64,000 nucleotides of DNA from assembly GCF_002407605.1 (NCBI RefSeq), contig NZ_NXGV01000001.1:1424895-1488894 (forward strand), written 5' to 3'. The position numbers were made by a program, and so were the translations under genes. The notes beneath the pieces were generated by a model, which did no database searches, was not told the origin of the DNA, and saw nothing but the letters and a program-made list of their open reading frames with translations. The stretch comes from Marinobacter sp. ANT_B65 (lineage in GTDB: Bacteria; Pseudomonadota; Gammaproteobacteria; Pseudomonadales; Oleiphilaceae). Of this stretch, positions 57,285 to 64,000 are shown piece by piece (positions within the stretch are counted from its first letter, which is position 1; every line of letters begins with the position of its first letter).

Positions 57285-58667
57285 TTGCTCGAGAAAATTC
57301 ATCAGTGGTTTCACTTTCGTAAGTGTTTCCTGATATTCGCTGGCCGGATCTGAGTCTGCGATTATGCCTCCGCCCCCCCAGCACCGGATAGTCCCTTCGT
57401 TTTCCGCACGCCTTCTTCCGGATTCGCCGTCAGGCAACCAGTTATCACACAGCATCGTACGAATGGCGATATTGCTGTCCAGGGTGCCATCAAGCCCCCT
57501 ATGGAACACCGAGCCGCAATAGGGTCCGCGCCAGTGGGGCTCCAGTTCGCGGATAATCTCCATCGCCCTTATTTTCGGCGCGCCGGTTATCGAGCCGCCG
57601 GGGAAGGCATCAAACAGCACCTGCATGGGCAACGCACCTTCTGCGAGCCCGGCCCGTATATGGCTGACCAGGTGGTGCACATTCCGGTATGACTCCAGTG
57701 CGAAAAGCCGGTCTACGGAAACGGATCCCGGCGTTGCGTGGACGCTCAGGTCATTGCGGAGCAAGTCCACAATCATCAGGTTTTCAGCCCGGTCTTTTTC
57801 AGATGCTTCCAGCTCAGCGGCGAAACTGGCATCTTCGTCAGGAGTTCTTCCCCTGGGTCGGGTGCCTTTGATCGGACTGGTTTTTATAGTGCGATCGCGG
57901 ATTTCCAGAAAGCGCTCTGGAGAGACAGACAGTACCGCCCCGGAACCGGTTTTAAGAAACGCCCCGTATGGGGTAGGGTTGGCTTCAGACAGTGCCTTGA
58001 ATGCGATCCACGGATCACCTGTATAGCTACCCTGAAATTCCTGGGAAAGGTTGGCCTGATAGCAGTCGCCCGCGTTGATATAACGCTGAACGGCTTCAAC
58101 TCCGGCCATGAATTCTCCGGCTGGCTGGCGAGCCTTGAAGGGTGAAAGCATTTTCCAGTCTGCGGCTTTGCTCCGCGGCTTGTTGGAGAGCCAGAGCTGG
58201 ATGGTGCGCCTGGTTTCTTCCGGGCATTCAGGGTGAACCCAGAGGCGGTAGGTATCGGTTTCGCGGTGGTGGCTGGCCGTCCACAGATAAAAGCCTGCAG
58301 AGAGCAGGGGTGTTGCCGGGGCCGGACAAAGACTTGAGAGGCGCTTTTCTTTGATGTAACCGAACTCATAACTCAGAAATCCTATCCATCCACCTGCCAG
58401 ATAGCATTGAGTGTCCTGCTTTGGAACTTCATAGTACCGGATCAGCTGTTCCATTTCGTCCGATAGCCCACCCGTATTCTGTAAGCTGTTATCTCGCGGG
58501 GAAATACACTTTGTAGTAATTGCGCACGCCGAAAATCCGCTGAATGAACCGCGGCCACCGCTGGCTCCCACGCTGCCAAGATATGCGAAGTCCGGTTGAC
58601 TGGCTGCATGGTCCAGCAGTTGTTCGTAGTCTTGCTGTGTAAGCGGAGAGAGAACAGGTAGTGACAA
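57267..58667 (-). CDS. pabB: Aminodeoxychorismate synthase component I
   Basis: 466 residues. The chorismate-binding core shows ETFLSVSPERFLE-type sequence as VLSVSPERFLEI, then KTSPIKGTRPRG, ENLMIVDLLRNDLS and the motif FPGGSITGAPKIRAMEII. It converts chorismate and ammonia to aminodeoxychorismate for folate. The segment PIKGT is typical for PabB and separates it from anthranilate synthase TrpE (PIAGT). It is divergent from the DUF58 gene with 195 bases between and convergent with thrH. Confidence 0.92.
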   Translation of the reverse strand: MSLPVLSPLTQQDYEQLLDHAASQPDFAYLGSVGASGGRGSFSGFSACAITTKCISPRDNSLQNTGGLSDEMEQLIRYYEVPKQDTQCYLAGGWIGFLSYEFGYIKEKRLSSLCPAPATPLLSAGFYLWTASHHRETDTYRLWVHPECPEETRRTIQLWLSNKPRSKAADWKMLSPFKARQPAGEFMAGVEAVQRYINAGDCYQANLSQEFQGSYTGDPWIAFKALSEANPTPYGAFLKTGSGAVLSVSPERFLEIRDRTIKTSPIKGTRPRGRTPDEDASFAAELEASEKDRAENLMIVDLLRNDLSVHATPGSVSVDRLFALESYRNVHHLVSHIRAGLAEGALPMQVLFDAFPGGSITGAPKIRAMEIIRELEPHWRGPYCGSVFHRGLDGTLDSNIAIRTMLCDNWLPDGESGRRRAENEGTIRCWGGGGIIADSDPASEYQETLTKVKPLMNFLEQLNQNG

Positions 58668-58862
58668 ATTAGCTCCGGTTGATTGAAACGATGATACTCA
58701 GGTCAGAAAACGGCATTCTAGCCGAGTTGGCCCGCTTTAGCGTCAAAACTGGTGCAAATAAAGCGTGAATAAGACGGGTGTCTTTCCTGTCTGGCCGGTT
58801 AAGATAACAGTGAACTTTCAATGGGTTGAACTTTTTATGAATATACCTGCCCCAGAGGAACA

Positions 58863-59900
58863 ATGAGCAATTTAATCCTTAGCCGCTGGGAGCGCTGGAT
58901 CAACCGGCGGATTCCGCGTTCGGACACTCAGCTGTTCACTCAGAGAAACCTTTTCATTCTGCCTGCGGCCGCCGGTGTAGTGTTCGGCATACTTTTGCTG
59001 ACTATGCTGATTACCGGTATCAACTATCAGAACAGCCTGATTTATCTGGTGACGTTTTTGCTGGGAGCTGTGTTCGTGGGTGCCATGCATCAGACCCACA
59101 GGAATCTCTCGGGTCTTGAACTGTCACTGGTTCAGGTGGGCGAGGGATTTGCCGGTGACGACATTCTTTTTCGCTTGCGTGCGACGGCCGGTAAAGACGA
59201 TGCAATAGCGATTACACTCTCCGTGGATGATGTCTCAGTGTACCTGGGGCATGTGCCGTCTGGTCAGTCGGTAGATCTGACCCTGCCGGTGCCTTCTGCA
59301 TTCCGGGGTTATTTAAGGCCCGATAAGATAAGGGTTGAAACCCGTTTCCCGTTTGGCTTGCTGAAAGCATGGTCGTGGATGAGGCCCGTTTCTGCTGCTG
59401 TGGTTTTCCCGCGGCCTGTTGCAGCACCGGATGTTCTCAGCGCGGTAGAGGGCGGGAGCCAGGATGCCAGTTCCCGTTCTCCGCAAGGTAATGATCACGC
59501 CGAGCTCAGGCCCTGGCGTGAAGGAGATATGAGCCAGCGAGTAATGTGGAAGCGTTTTGCCCGCAGTGGTCAGATGGTGGTGGCGGACTGGGAAGCGGAA
59601 AAGGGCAGCCCCCACTGGCTGGATTTCAATGCTTTTCCCGGGACTGACCACGAGTTGCGGCTCAGCTATCTCAGTTGGCTTGTTGTCGAGCGTGGTAAAA
59701 CAGGAGCCCTGTTCGGCCTGAACCTCCCCGGGCAGTTTATAGAACCGGACAGTGGTTCGCCCCATACATTGCGTTGCCTTAGAGCGCTGGCAGTCTGGGG
59801 TGAGAAAAAACCACGGGACAGCCAGACAGAACGCCACGGAACACGTAGCGGCGTGGATTTGCGTAACCCGGAACAGGCAACGTCAGGAGGCCGGCCATGA
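58863..59900 (+). CDS. DUF58 membrane-anchored protein
   Basis: 345 residues. Two hydrophobic segments near residues 33-75 anchor the protein, and the DUF58 core reads LRPWREGDMSQRVMWKRFARSGQMVV (seen at residues about 216-241 in part). The VWA-like fold of this family usually pairs with MoxR ATPases and transglutaminase-like proteins. The TgpA gene follows with a four-base overlap. No moxR gene is adjacent here; the only one in the window is at 37.9 kb. Confidence 0.9.
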   Translation: MSNLILSRWERWINRRIPRSDTQLFTQRNLFILPAAAGVVFGILLLTMLITGINYQNSLIYLVTFLLGAVFVGAMHQTHRNLSGLELSLVQVGEGFAGDDILFRLRATAGKDDAIAITLSVDDVSVYLGHVPSGQSVDLTLPVPSAFRGYLRPDKIRVETRFPFGLLKAWSWMRPVSAAVVFPRPVAAPDVLSAVEGGSQDASSRSPQGNDHAELRPWREGDMSQRVMWKRFARSGQMVVADWEAEKGSPHWLDFNAFPGTDHELRLSYLSWLVVERGKTGALFGLNLPGQFIEPDSGSPHTLRCLRALAVWGEKKPRDSQTERHGTRSGVDLRNPEQATSGGRP

Positions 59901-62020
59901 GCTTCTGGAGGCGGAAGAACAAGGCCTCTGAGGAATACAGCGAAAATCTGCCTTCCCGGGCGTTGTTCTGGTTGATTTTGAGTTTTGCATTACTCCTTAC
60001 GCCTCAGCTCGATCGGTTACCTGTGTGGCTGATCCTTGTCTGTCTTATTCTGGCTGGCTGGCGCTGGATTGCTCAGCAGGGCAGGGTTCGCCTGCCGGGT
60101 CGCTGGCTGCGCACCGGGATCATGTTGGCGCTGGTTGCGGCCTACCTGCTCAGGGAGCAGGGAAGCTTTACCGTTGATACCGCCGCATCATTCTTTGTGT
60201 TGACGGTTGGCCTGAAGTGGCTTGAAACCCGAACGCCCAGGGACTTTTATGTGGTGTTCTATATTCTGGTGTACCTGGCCACCGTGAATTTTCTGTTTCA
60301 CCAGGAAATCCACTGGGCACTGATCAATATAGGCGCGATTGCCTTATTGCTGGTGGGGCTTCAGGTTCTCAATGCTCCCGACCTCACTGGCGGAATGAAG
60401 GCTGGCTGGTACAGGCTGGGAGGCCTTCTCCTGAAAGTCCTGCCTGTGGTTGTGCTGCTGTTTGTATTCTTCCCGCGGATGGCTCCTTTGTGGAGTGTGC
60501 CTCTTGTGTCAGGCCAGGCGCGTACCGGGATCAGTGATACTATGCGGCCGGGAGATATATCCAGCCTTGCCCAGAGCAGTGATAGAGCCTTCAGGGTTAC
60601 TTTTGGCGGTCCAATGCCTGAGTATCGGGACAGATACTGGCGCGGGCTGATCCTGGATACGCTTGAAGATGGCACATGGCGCCAGAGTGGGCGCGAGTTA
60701 TATGGATCGCCCGGGCGGGTCAACATTGATGGTGGTGTTGGTGAGCTGAAACCCCGGGAATATGATGTGCTGATGGAACCGACGGATCAGCGCTGGGCCT
60801 TTGCACTGGAAGGTTCAGTTGCGGTATCGGATAACGTAATAAAGGAAACCAGCGATCTGTTCCGGTTTCTCCGACCGGCAGATAGTCCTGTTCGTTACCG
60901 GCTTGCCAGGGAAGGGGGCAGCGAGCCTGGAGCAGTAACTCTGACAAGGGGGGAGGCCCGTAGTTATCTTCAGCTTCCTGCAGAAGGCAACCCCAGAGCC
61001 CGGGCCCTGGCAAATCAGCTGAAGCAGTCGACCAATGATATTGGCGTGATCCGTGCTCTGCTGGCCCGGTTTCGCGAGCAGCCATACTATTACACGCTGC
61101 GCCCGCCCAGGATGCCTGATAACGGGATCGACAGCCTGCTTTTCGACGAGAAGCGAGGTTTCTGCGCCCACTATGCCGGGGCAACGACTTTTGTACTGCG
61201 CTCAGCGGGGATTCCCGCGCGCGTAGTGGTCGGTTACCAGGGCGGAGATAACGGCGCAGGCGATGAATACCTTATCGTCCGGCAGTACGACGCCCACGCC
61301 TGGGTTGAAGCCTGGGTTGAGGGTCGTGGCTGGATGCGCGTTGATCCCACTGCAGCGATTGCCCCCGACCGGATAGAGTCGGGTTTACGGGATGCGGTGG
61401 CTGAGGAGGGTTCTTTTCTGGAAGATAGCTGGACGTCTGCCCAACGTTACGGGGATGTGGCGGTTATTCAGTGGGCAAGTCAACAACTTGACCGGATCAA
61501 TTACAAATGGCAACGCTGGGTAGTTGGTTACCAGGGGGAAAGCCAGATGGATCTTATGTCCCGCTTGCCTGGCGGGTTCGGGCTGCGGGAACTCGGGTAT
61601 CTTACCGCAGGCATTGTAGGTGCAGGTCTTTTGATTGCTGGTCTGATATCAGCTTTACAGATGCGCCGGAGCGAGCGGCGGGATGGCTACCAACGGATGC
61701 TGGGTAGCTGGTACCAGTTGTGTGGACGGGCTGGCGTGCCGGTAAGAAACGGTGAAACTCCGGAGATGCTGGCTTCCAGGCTGGCAGCTGCAGAACCTGC
61801 GCTCGGAGATTTCGCCCGGCTTTTTGCCCGATTGATTAACAGCCATTACTATATGCCTCAATCCACGGGTGATGATGCCAGCAACCTCAAACGATTACGC
61901 AGATTACTGGCTACCATGAAGCGACAACTTCGCAGAGCTGCCAGGAAGCGCCCCGGAACCTTCCGGACCAGGCTTGAATCAGAAAAACACAGTCTTCAAT
62001 CAGGAAAGCACAGTGACTGA
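59897..62020 (+). CDS. tgpA: TgpA-like transglutaminase-domain membrane protein
   Basis: 707 residues. Five or six N-terminal membrane helices (DUF3488, residues 1-200) are followed by a periplasmic transglutaminase-like domain with the Cys in GFCAHYAGATTFVLRSAG, His in DAHAWVEAWV and Asp in VDPTAAI, then another helix near 555 and a cytoplasmic C-terminal domain (DUF4129). TgpA is essential in Pseudomonas. It is coupled to the DUF58 gene by overlap, and holB starts inside its last codons. Confidence 0.93.
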   Translation: MSFWRRKNKASEEYSENLPSRALFWLILSFALLLTPQLDRLPVWLILVCLILAGWRWIAQQGRVRLPGRWLRTGIMLALVAAYLLREQGSFTVDTAASFFVLTVGLKWLETRTPRDFYVVFYILVYLATVNFLFHQEIHWALINIGAIALLLVGLQVLNAPDLTGGMKAGWYRLGGLLLKVLPVVVLLFVFFPRMAPLWSVPLVSGQARTGISDTMRPGDISSLAQSSDRAFRVTFGGPMPEYRDRYWRGLILDTLEDGTWRQSGRELYGSPGRVNIDGGVGELKPREYDVLMEPTDQRWAFALEGSVAVSDNVIKETSDLFRFLRPADSPVRYRLAREGGSEPGAVTLTRGEARSYLQLPAEGNPRARALANQLKQSTNDIGVIRALLARFREQPYYYTLRPPRMPDNGIDSLLFDEKRGFCAHYAGATTFVLRSAGIPARVVVGYQGGDNGAGDEYLIVRQYDAHAWVEAWVEGRGWMRVDPTAAIAPDRIESGLRDAVAEEGSFLEDSWTSAQRYGDVAVIQWASQQLDRINYKWQRWVVGYQGESQMDLMSRLPGGFGLRELGYLTAGIVGAGLLIAGLISALQMRRSERRDGYQRMLGSWYQLCGRAGVPVRNGETPEMLASRLAAAEPALGDFARLFARLINSHYYMPQSTGDDASNLKRLRRLLATMKRQLRRAARKRPGTFRTRLESEKHSLQSGKHSD

Positions 62021-63044
62021 TATTGCCCTTGAAATGCCCTGGCTCCAGAATGCCTGGCAGGTTGTACAGAAGCAGTTTGCTGAGGGCAGGTTTCCTCATG
62101 CGTTATTGCTTACCGGGGAGTGTGGTGTTGGTAAAAGGGCTTGGGCAGACGCAGTGGCAGGCCTCCTTTTGTGTGCCAGCCCGGTAAATAAGGACATAGG
62201 TGAGCCGGTTGCCTGCGGACAGTGTCGTCAGTGCCAGTTGGTGGCCGCATCAAGCCATCCGGATGTTCGGGTATATTCGCCTGAAAAATCCCGGATGATA
62301 AAAGTTGATCAGGTAAGGTCGCTTTCGGCCTTTGCGGTTTCGTCGCCGCAGGTTTCAGCACGTAAGATTGCCATCATCGACAGGGCTGACCAGCTCAACA
62401 TCAATTCAGCCAACGCTCTGCTAAAAACTCTTGAAGAGCCGGTGCCTGATTTTGTACTCCTGCTTTTGCAGGAAAGTGGCCGTCCTGTTTTGCCGACTAT
62501 TCGTTCACGATGCCAGGTGTTATCGATTCCCGTTCCTTCAGCGGCTCAGGCCGGTGCCTGGCTGGCTGGAAAGGTTGCGGAGCTTGAAGGCGACAAGCAG
62601 CCATCATCCGAACTCATGGCAAAGTCTTTAATGCTGGCGGGTAACGCTCCTCGCCTGGCGCTTGAATATGCCACAGGAGAGTTCCCGGTACTGCGGGATG
62701 AGGCGTTTGAGAAATTCCGGCAATTCATGAAGGGTCAGGTTGCTGTGTCTGAAGCCGCCAAGGCTTTCAAGGCTCTGGGGCTGGAGGATATGCTCTGGCT
62801 GTTTGAAGGGTGGGCAGCTGACCTGGCGCGGCTTTGTGCCGGAGGTGAAGCTAACGACCGTGAAGCTTCAGAAATGCTCGGGTTTCTGGCTGGGATCAAC
62901 CCGGCCTGGCGCGCCCATGAACTGTTGGAACTGGTTCGGGAAGCCCGGGCTGCCGGCGTATATAATGCTAATCCGGAACTGGAAGCGAGTCGGTTGCTGA
63001 TAGCCTGGCGAAACCTGATGCCTTCGAAGCGACGTGCGTCCTGA
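62013..63044 (+). CDS. holB: DNA polymerase III delta-prime subunit
   Basis: 343 residues from the GTG at 62013, with AGGA upstream; the frame extends to 61974. The P-loop-like region is GECGVGKRAWA, the zinc cysteines are in CGQCRQCQL with an upstream CA, and the SRC motif is in IRSRCQVL. It is part of the clamp loader with the DnaX product. It overlaps the tgpA stop. The pilZ gene follows after 148 bases. Confidence 0.93.
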   Translation: MTDIALEMPWLQNAWQVVQKQFAEGRFPHALLLTGECGVGKRAWADAVAGLLLCASPVNKDIGEPVACGQCRQCQLVAASSHPDVRVYSPEKSRMIKVDQVRSLSAFAVSSPQVSARKIAIIDRADQLNINSANALLKTLEEPVPDFVLLLLQESGRPVLPTIRSRCQVLSIPVPSAAQAGAWLAGKVAELEGDKQPSSELMAKSLMLAGNAPRLALEYATGEFPVLRDEAFEKFRQFMKGQVAVSEAAKAFKALGLEDMLWLFEGWAADLARLCAGGEANDREASEMLGFLAGINPAWRAHELLELVREARAAGVYNANPELEASRLLIAWRNLMPSKRRAS

Positions 63045-63192
63045 TTGCGCTTTTGGGGGCAACAACTGCTATGATTTCGAATTATCAGGGATTTTTCTCC
63101 CGCACGTTTTTGTTTGGCGCTCAAATTATTCAATTTTCATTGAAACGATTTATTGTTTTCTATCACTAATCAATTTTTAGAAGGTGTCAGAT

Positions 63193-63543
63193 ATGGGGCC
63201 CGGATTTGGTGCACGCAGTGGCATTCTCACCCTGACCATTAAAGATAAAGCGGTTCTGTACGCCGCTTATATGCCATACATCCGCCAGGGTGGTCTGTTC
63301 ATACCCACCCAGAAGCAGTACCGGCTTGGCGATGAGGTTTTTCTTTTGCTGAACCTTATGGATGAACCGGAAAAGATACCCGTTGCGGGGAAGGTTATCT
63401 GGATAACTCCCAAGGGGGCCCAGGGTAACCGTGCCGCAGGTATAGGCGTGCAATTCAATGGTGATGACGAAAGTGCCAGGACCAAGATTGAATCTTATCT
63501 TGCCGGCTCCCTGAGCTCTGATCGCCCGACGCATACAATGTGA
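63193..63543 (+). CDS. pilZ: Type IV pilus PilZ protein
   Basis: 116 residues from the ATG at 63193, eight bases after AGAAGG; a GTG at 63184 touches that ribosome site. The sequence GILTLTIKDKAVLYAAYMPYI, LFIPTQKQYRLGDEVFLLL and IPVAGKVIWITPKGAQGNR in part are nearly the same as Pseudomonas PilZ. Founder of the family, it lacks the N-terminal RxxxR and does not bind cyclic di-GMP; it works in pilus assembly with PilB and FimX. It lies after holB as in pseudomonads. Confidence 0.95.
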   Translation: MGPGFGARSGILTLTIKDKAVLYAAYMPYIRQGGLFIPTQKQYRLGDEVFLLLNLMDEPEKIPVAGKVIWITPKGAQGNRAAGIGVQFNGDDESARTKIESYLAGSLSSDRPTHTM

Positions 63544-63557
63544 GGTGCGATTCAGAA

Positions 63558-64000
63558 ATGCATGATATTGCAACTTCGCCAGACCTTCGCGAAAACAAAC
63601 CGGTTGTACGTGAGGCGGAATGGCCGCTGCAACATATTACTCTGGCAGGCCTGAGCTGGTCTGCCGTGGATGTTTCATCATCTAACCCGCCGATTATCAT
63701 GCTGCATGGCTGGCTTGATAACAGTCTGACGTTCACCGGTATAGCACCGGAGCTGGCGAAACTTGCGTCGTTGCATGCCATCGATATGGCTGGTCACGGT
63801 CATTCCGGGCATCGCCCGCCGGGACAAAGCTATCTGCTTATGGATTATGTGGCAGATATTGCCGAACTGATTGAGGAACACTTCAATGGCGGGAAAGTGG
63901 ATATTGTCGGCCATTCACTTGGGGGTATTGTAGGCTCGCTTTACGCCTCAGCTTTTCCGGAGAGTGTACGCAGGCTGGTGATGATCGACAGCCTTGGCGC
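63558..64000 (+). CDS. Alpha/beta hydrolase, C-terminus cut by window edge
   Basis: 147 residues are visible from the ATG at 63558. The oxyanion strand is MLHGWLDNSLTF and the nucleophile elbow GHSLGGIVGSLYA (Ser in GHSLG), with DMAGHGHS between. It is a typical alpha/beta hydrolase of the esterase or haloalkane-like branch; substrate unknown. The frame runs off the right edge in LVMIDSLG. A GAGG sequence 11 bases before the ATG is a weak ribosome site. Confidence 0.85.
   Translation, partial: MHDIATSPDLRENKPVVREAEWPLQHITLAGLSWSAVDVSSSNPPIIMLHGWLDNSLTFTGIAPELAKLASLHAIDMAGHGHSGHRPPGQSYLLMDYVADIAELIEEHFNGGKVDIVGHSLGGIVGSLYASAFPESVRRLVMIDSLG

Overview
The window looks like chromosome of a marine gammaproteobacterium, most likely Marinobacter or a close relative. 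The reasons are the pseudomonad-like order of SRP RNA, dnaX, ybaB, recR, rnd, ycgL and ycgN; ThrH, CysB and PilZ proteins that read almost like their Pseudomonas counterparts; and a complete PEP-CTERM/exosortase locus beside a polysaccharide cluster. This is inferred from remembered protein families, not from a search. I found no tRNA, rRNA operon, insertion sequence or CRISPR array.

Positions 1-13.6 kb, all on the minus strand: a polysaccharide-type operon read from cysC (13.6 kb) leftward. In transcription order it holds APS kinase, an SLC13-type permease, a CDP-alcohol phosphotransferase with an altered active-site motif, a Wzx-like flippase, a large rhamnogalacturonan-lyase-like protein, a hexapeptide acyltransferase, two asparagine-synthetase-like proteins without the glutaminase cysteine, a sugar-transfer ATP-grasp protein and a CapK/phenylacetate-CoA-ligase-like adenylating enzyme cut by the window edge. 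The first 5 kb is visibly AT-rich. Together these suggest a decorated (amide-linked, acylated, perhaps sulfated) exopolysaccharide.

Positions 14-26.8 kb: the PEP-CTERM/exosortase system. It has two PEP-CTERM substrate proteins, an exosortase-associated acyltransferase, a FAD-linked oxidase, an exosortase with a C-terminal EpsI-like domain, the TPR lipoprotein PrsT, the sigma-54 response regulator PrsR and the kinase PrsK. Both substrate genes carry a -24/-12 (GG-N10-GC) promoter. The second also has a 5' leader that folds like the GEMM-I (cyclic di-GMP) riboswitch, with a possible Shine-Dalgarno switch. This is the most interesting regulatory arrangement in the window.

Positions 26.8-40 kb: a short lipid/sugar group (degenerate SDR, PlsC-like acyltransferase, YeaD-like mutarotase), a 2OG oxygenase, the small SRP RNA, then the dnaX-ybaB-recR and rnd-ycgL-ycgN housekeeping runs. 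These are followed by a VWA membrane protein, a MoxR ATPase and a CoxE-like VWA protein. dnaX contains about fifteen tandem copies of a CCAGAG hexamer encoding a Pro-Glu linker.

Positions 40-64 kb: mostly core metabolism and DNA/RNA upkeep: MaoC hydratase, FadD, HrpA, a KAS III enzyme, an MlaA homologue, a DUF3336 patatin, GspA/GspB, DinG, CysB, an iron-sulfur (APS-type) CysH, ThrH, PabB, a DUF58-TgpA pair, HolB, type IV pilus PilZ and a truncated alpha/beta hydrolase. Because CysH carries the APS-reductase cysteines, the CysC in the polysaccharide operon may serve PAPS-dependent sulfation rather than assimilation.
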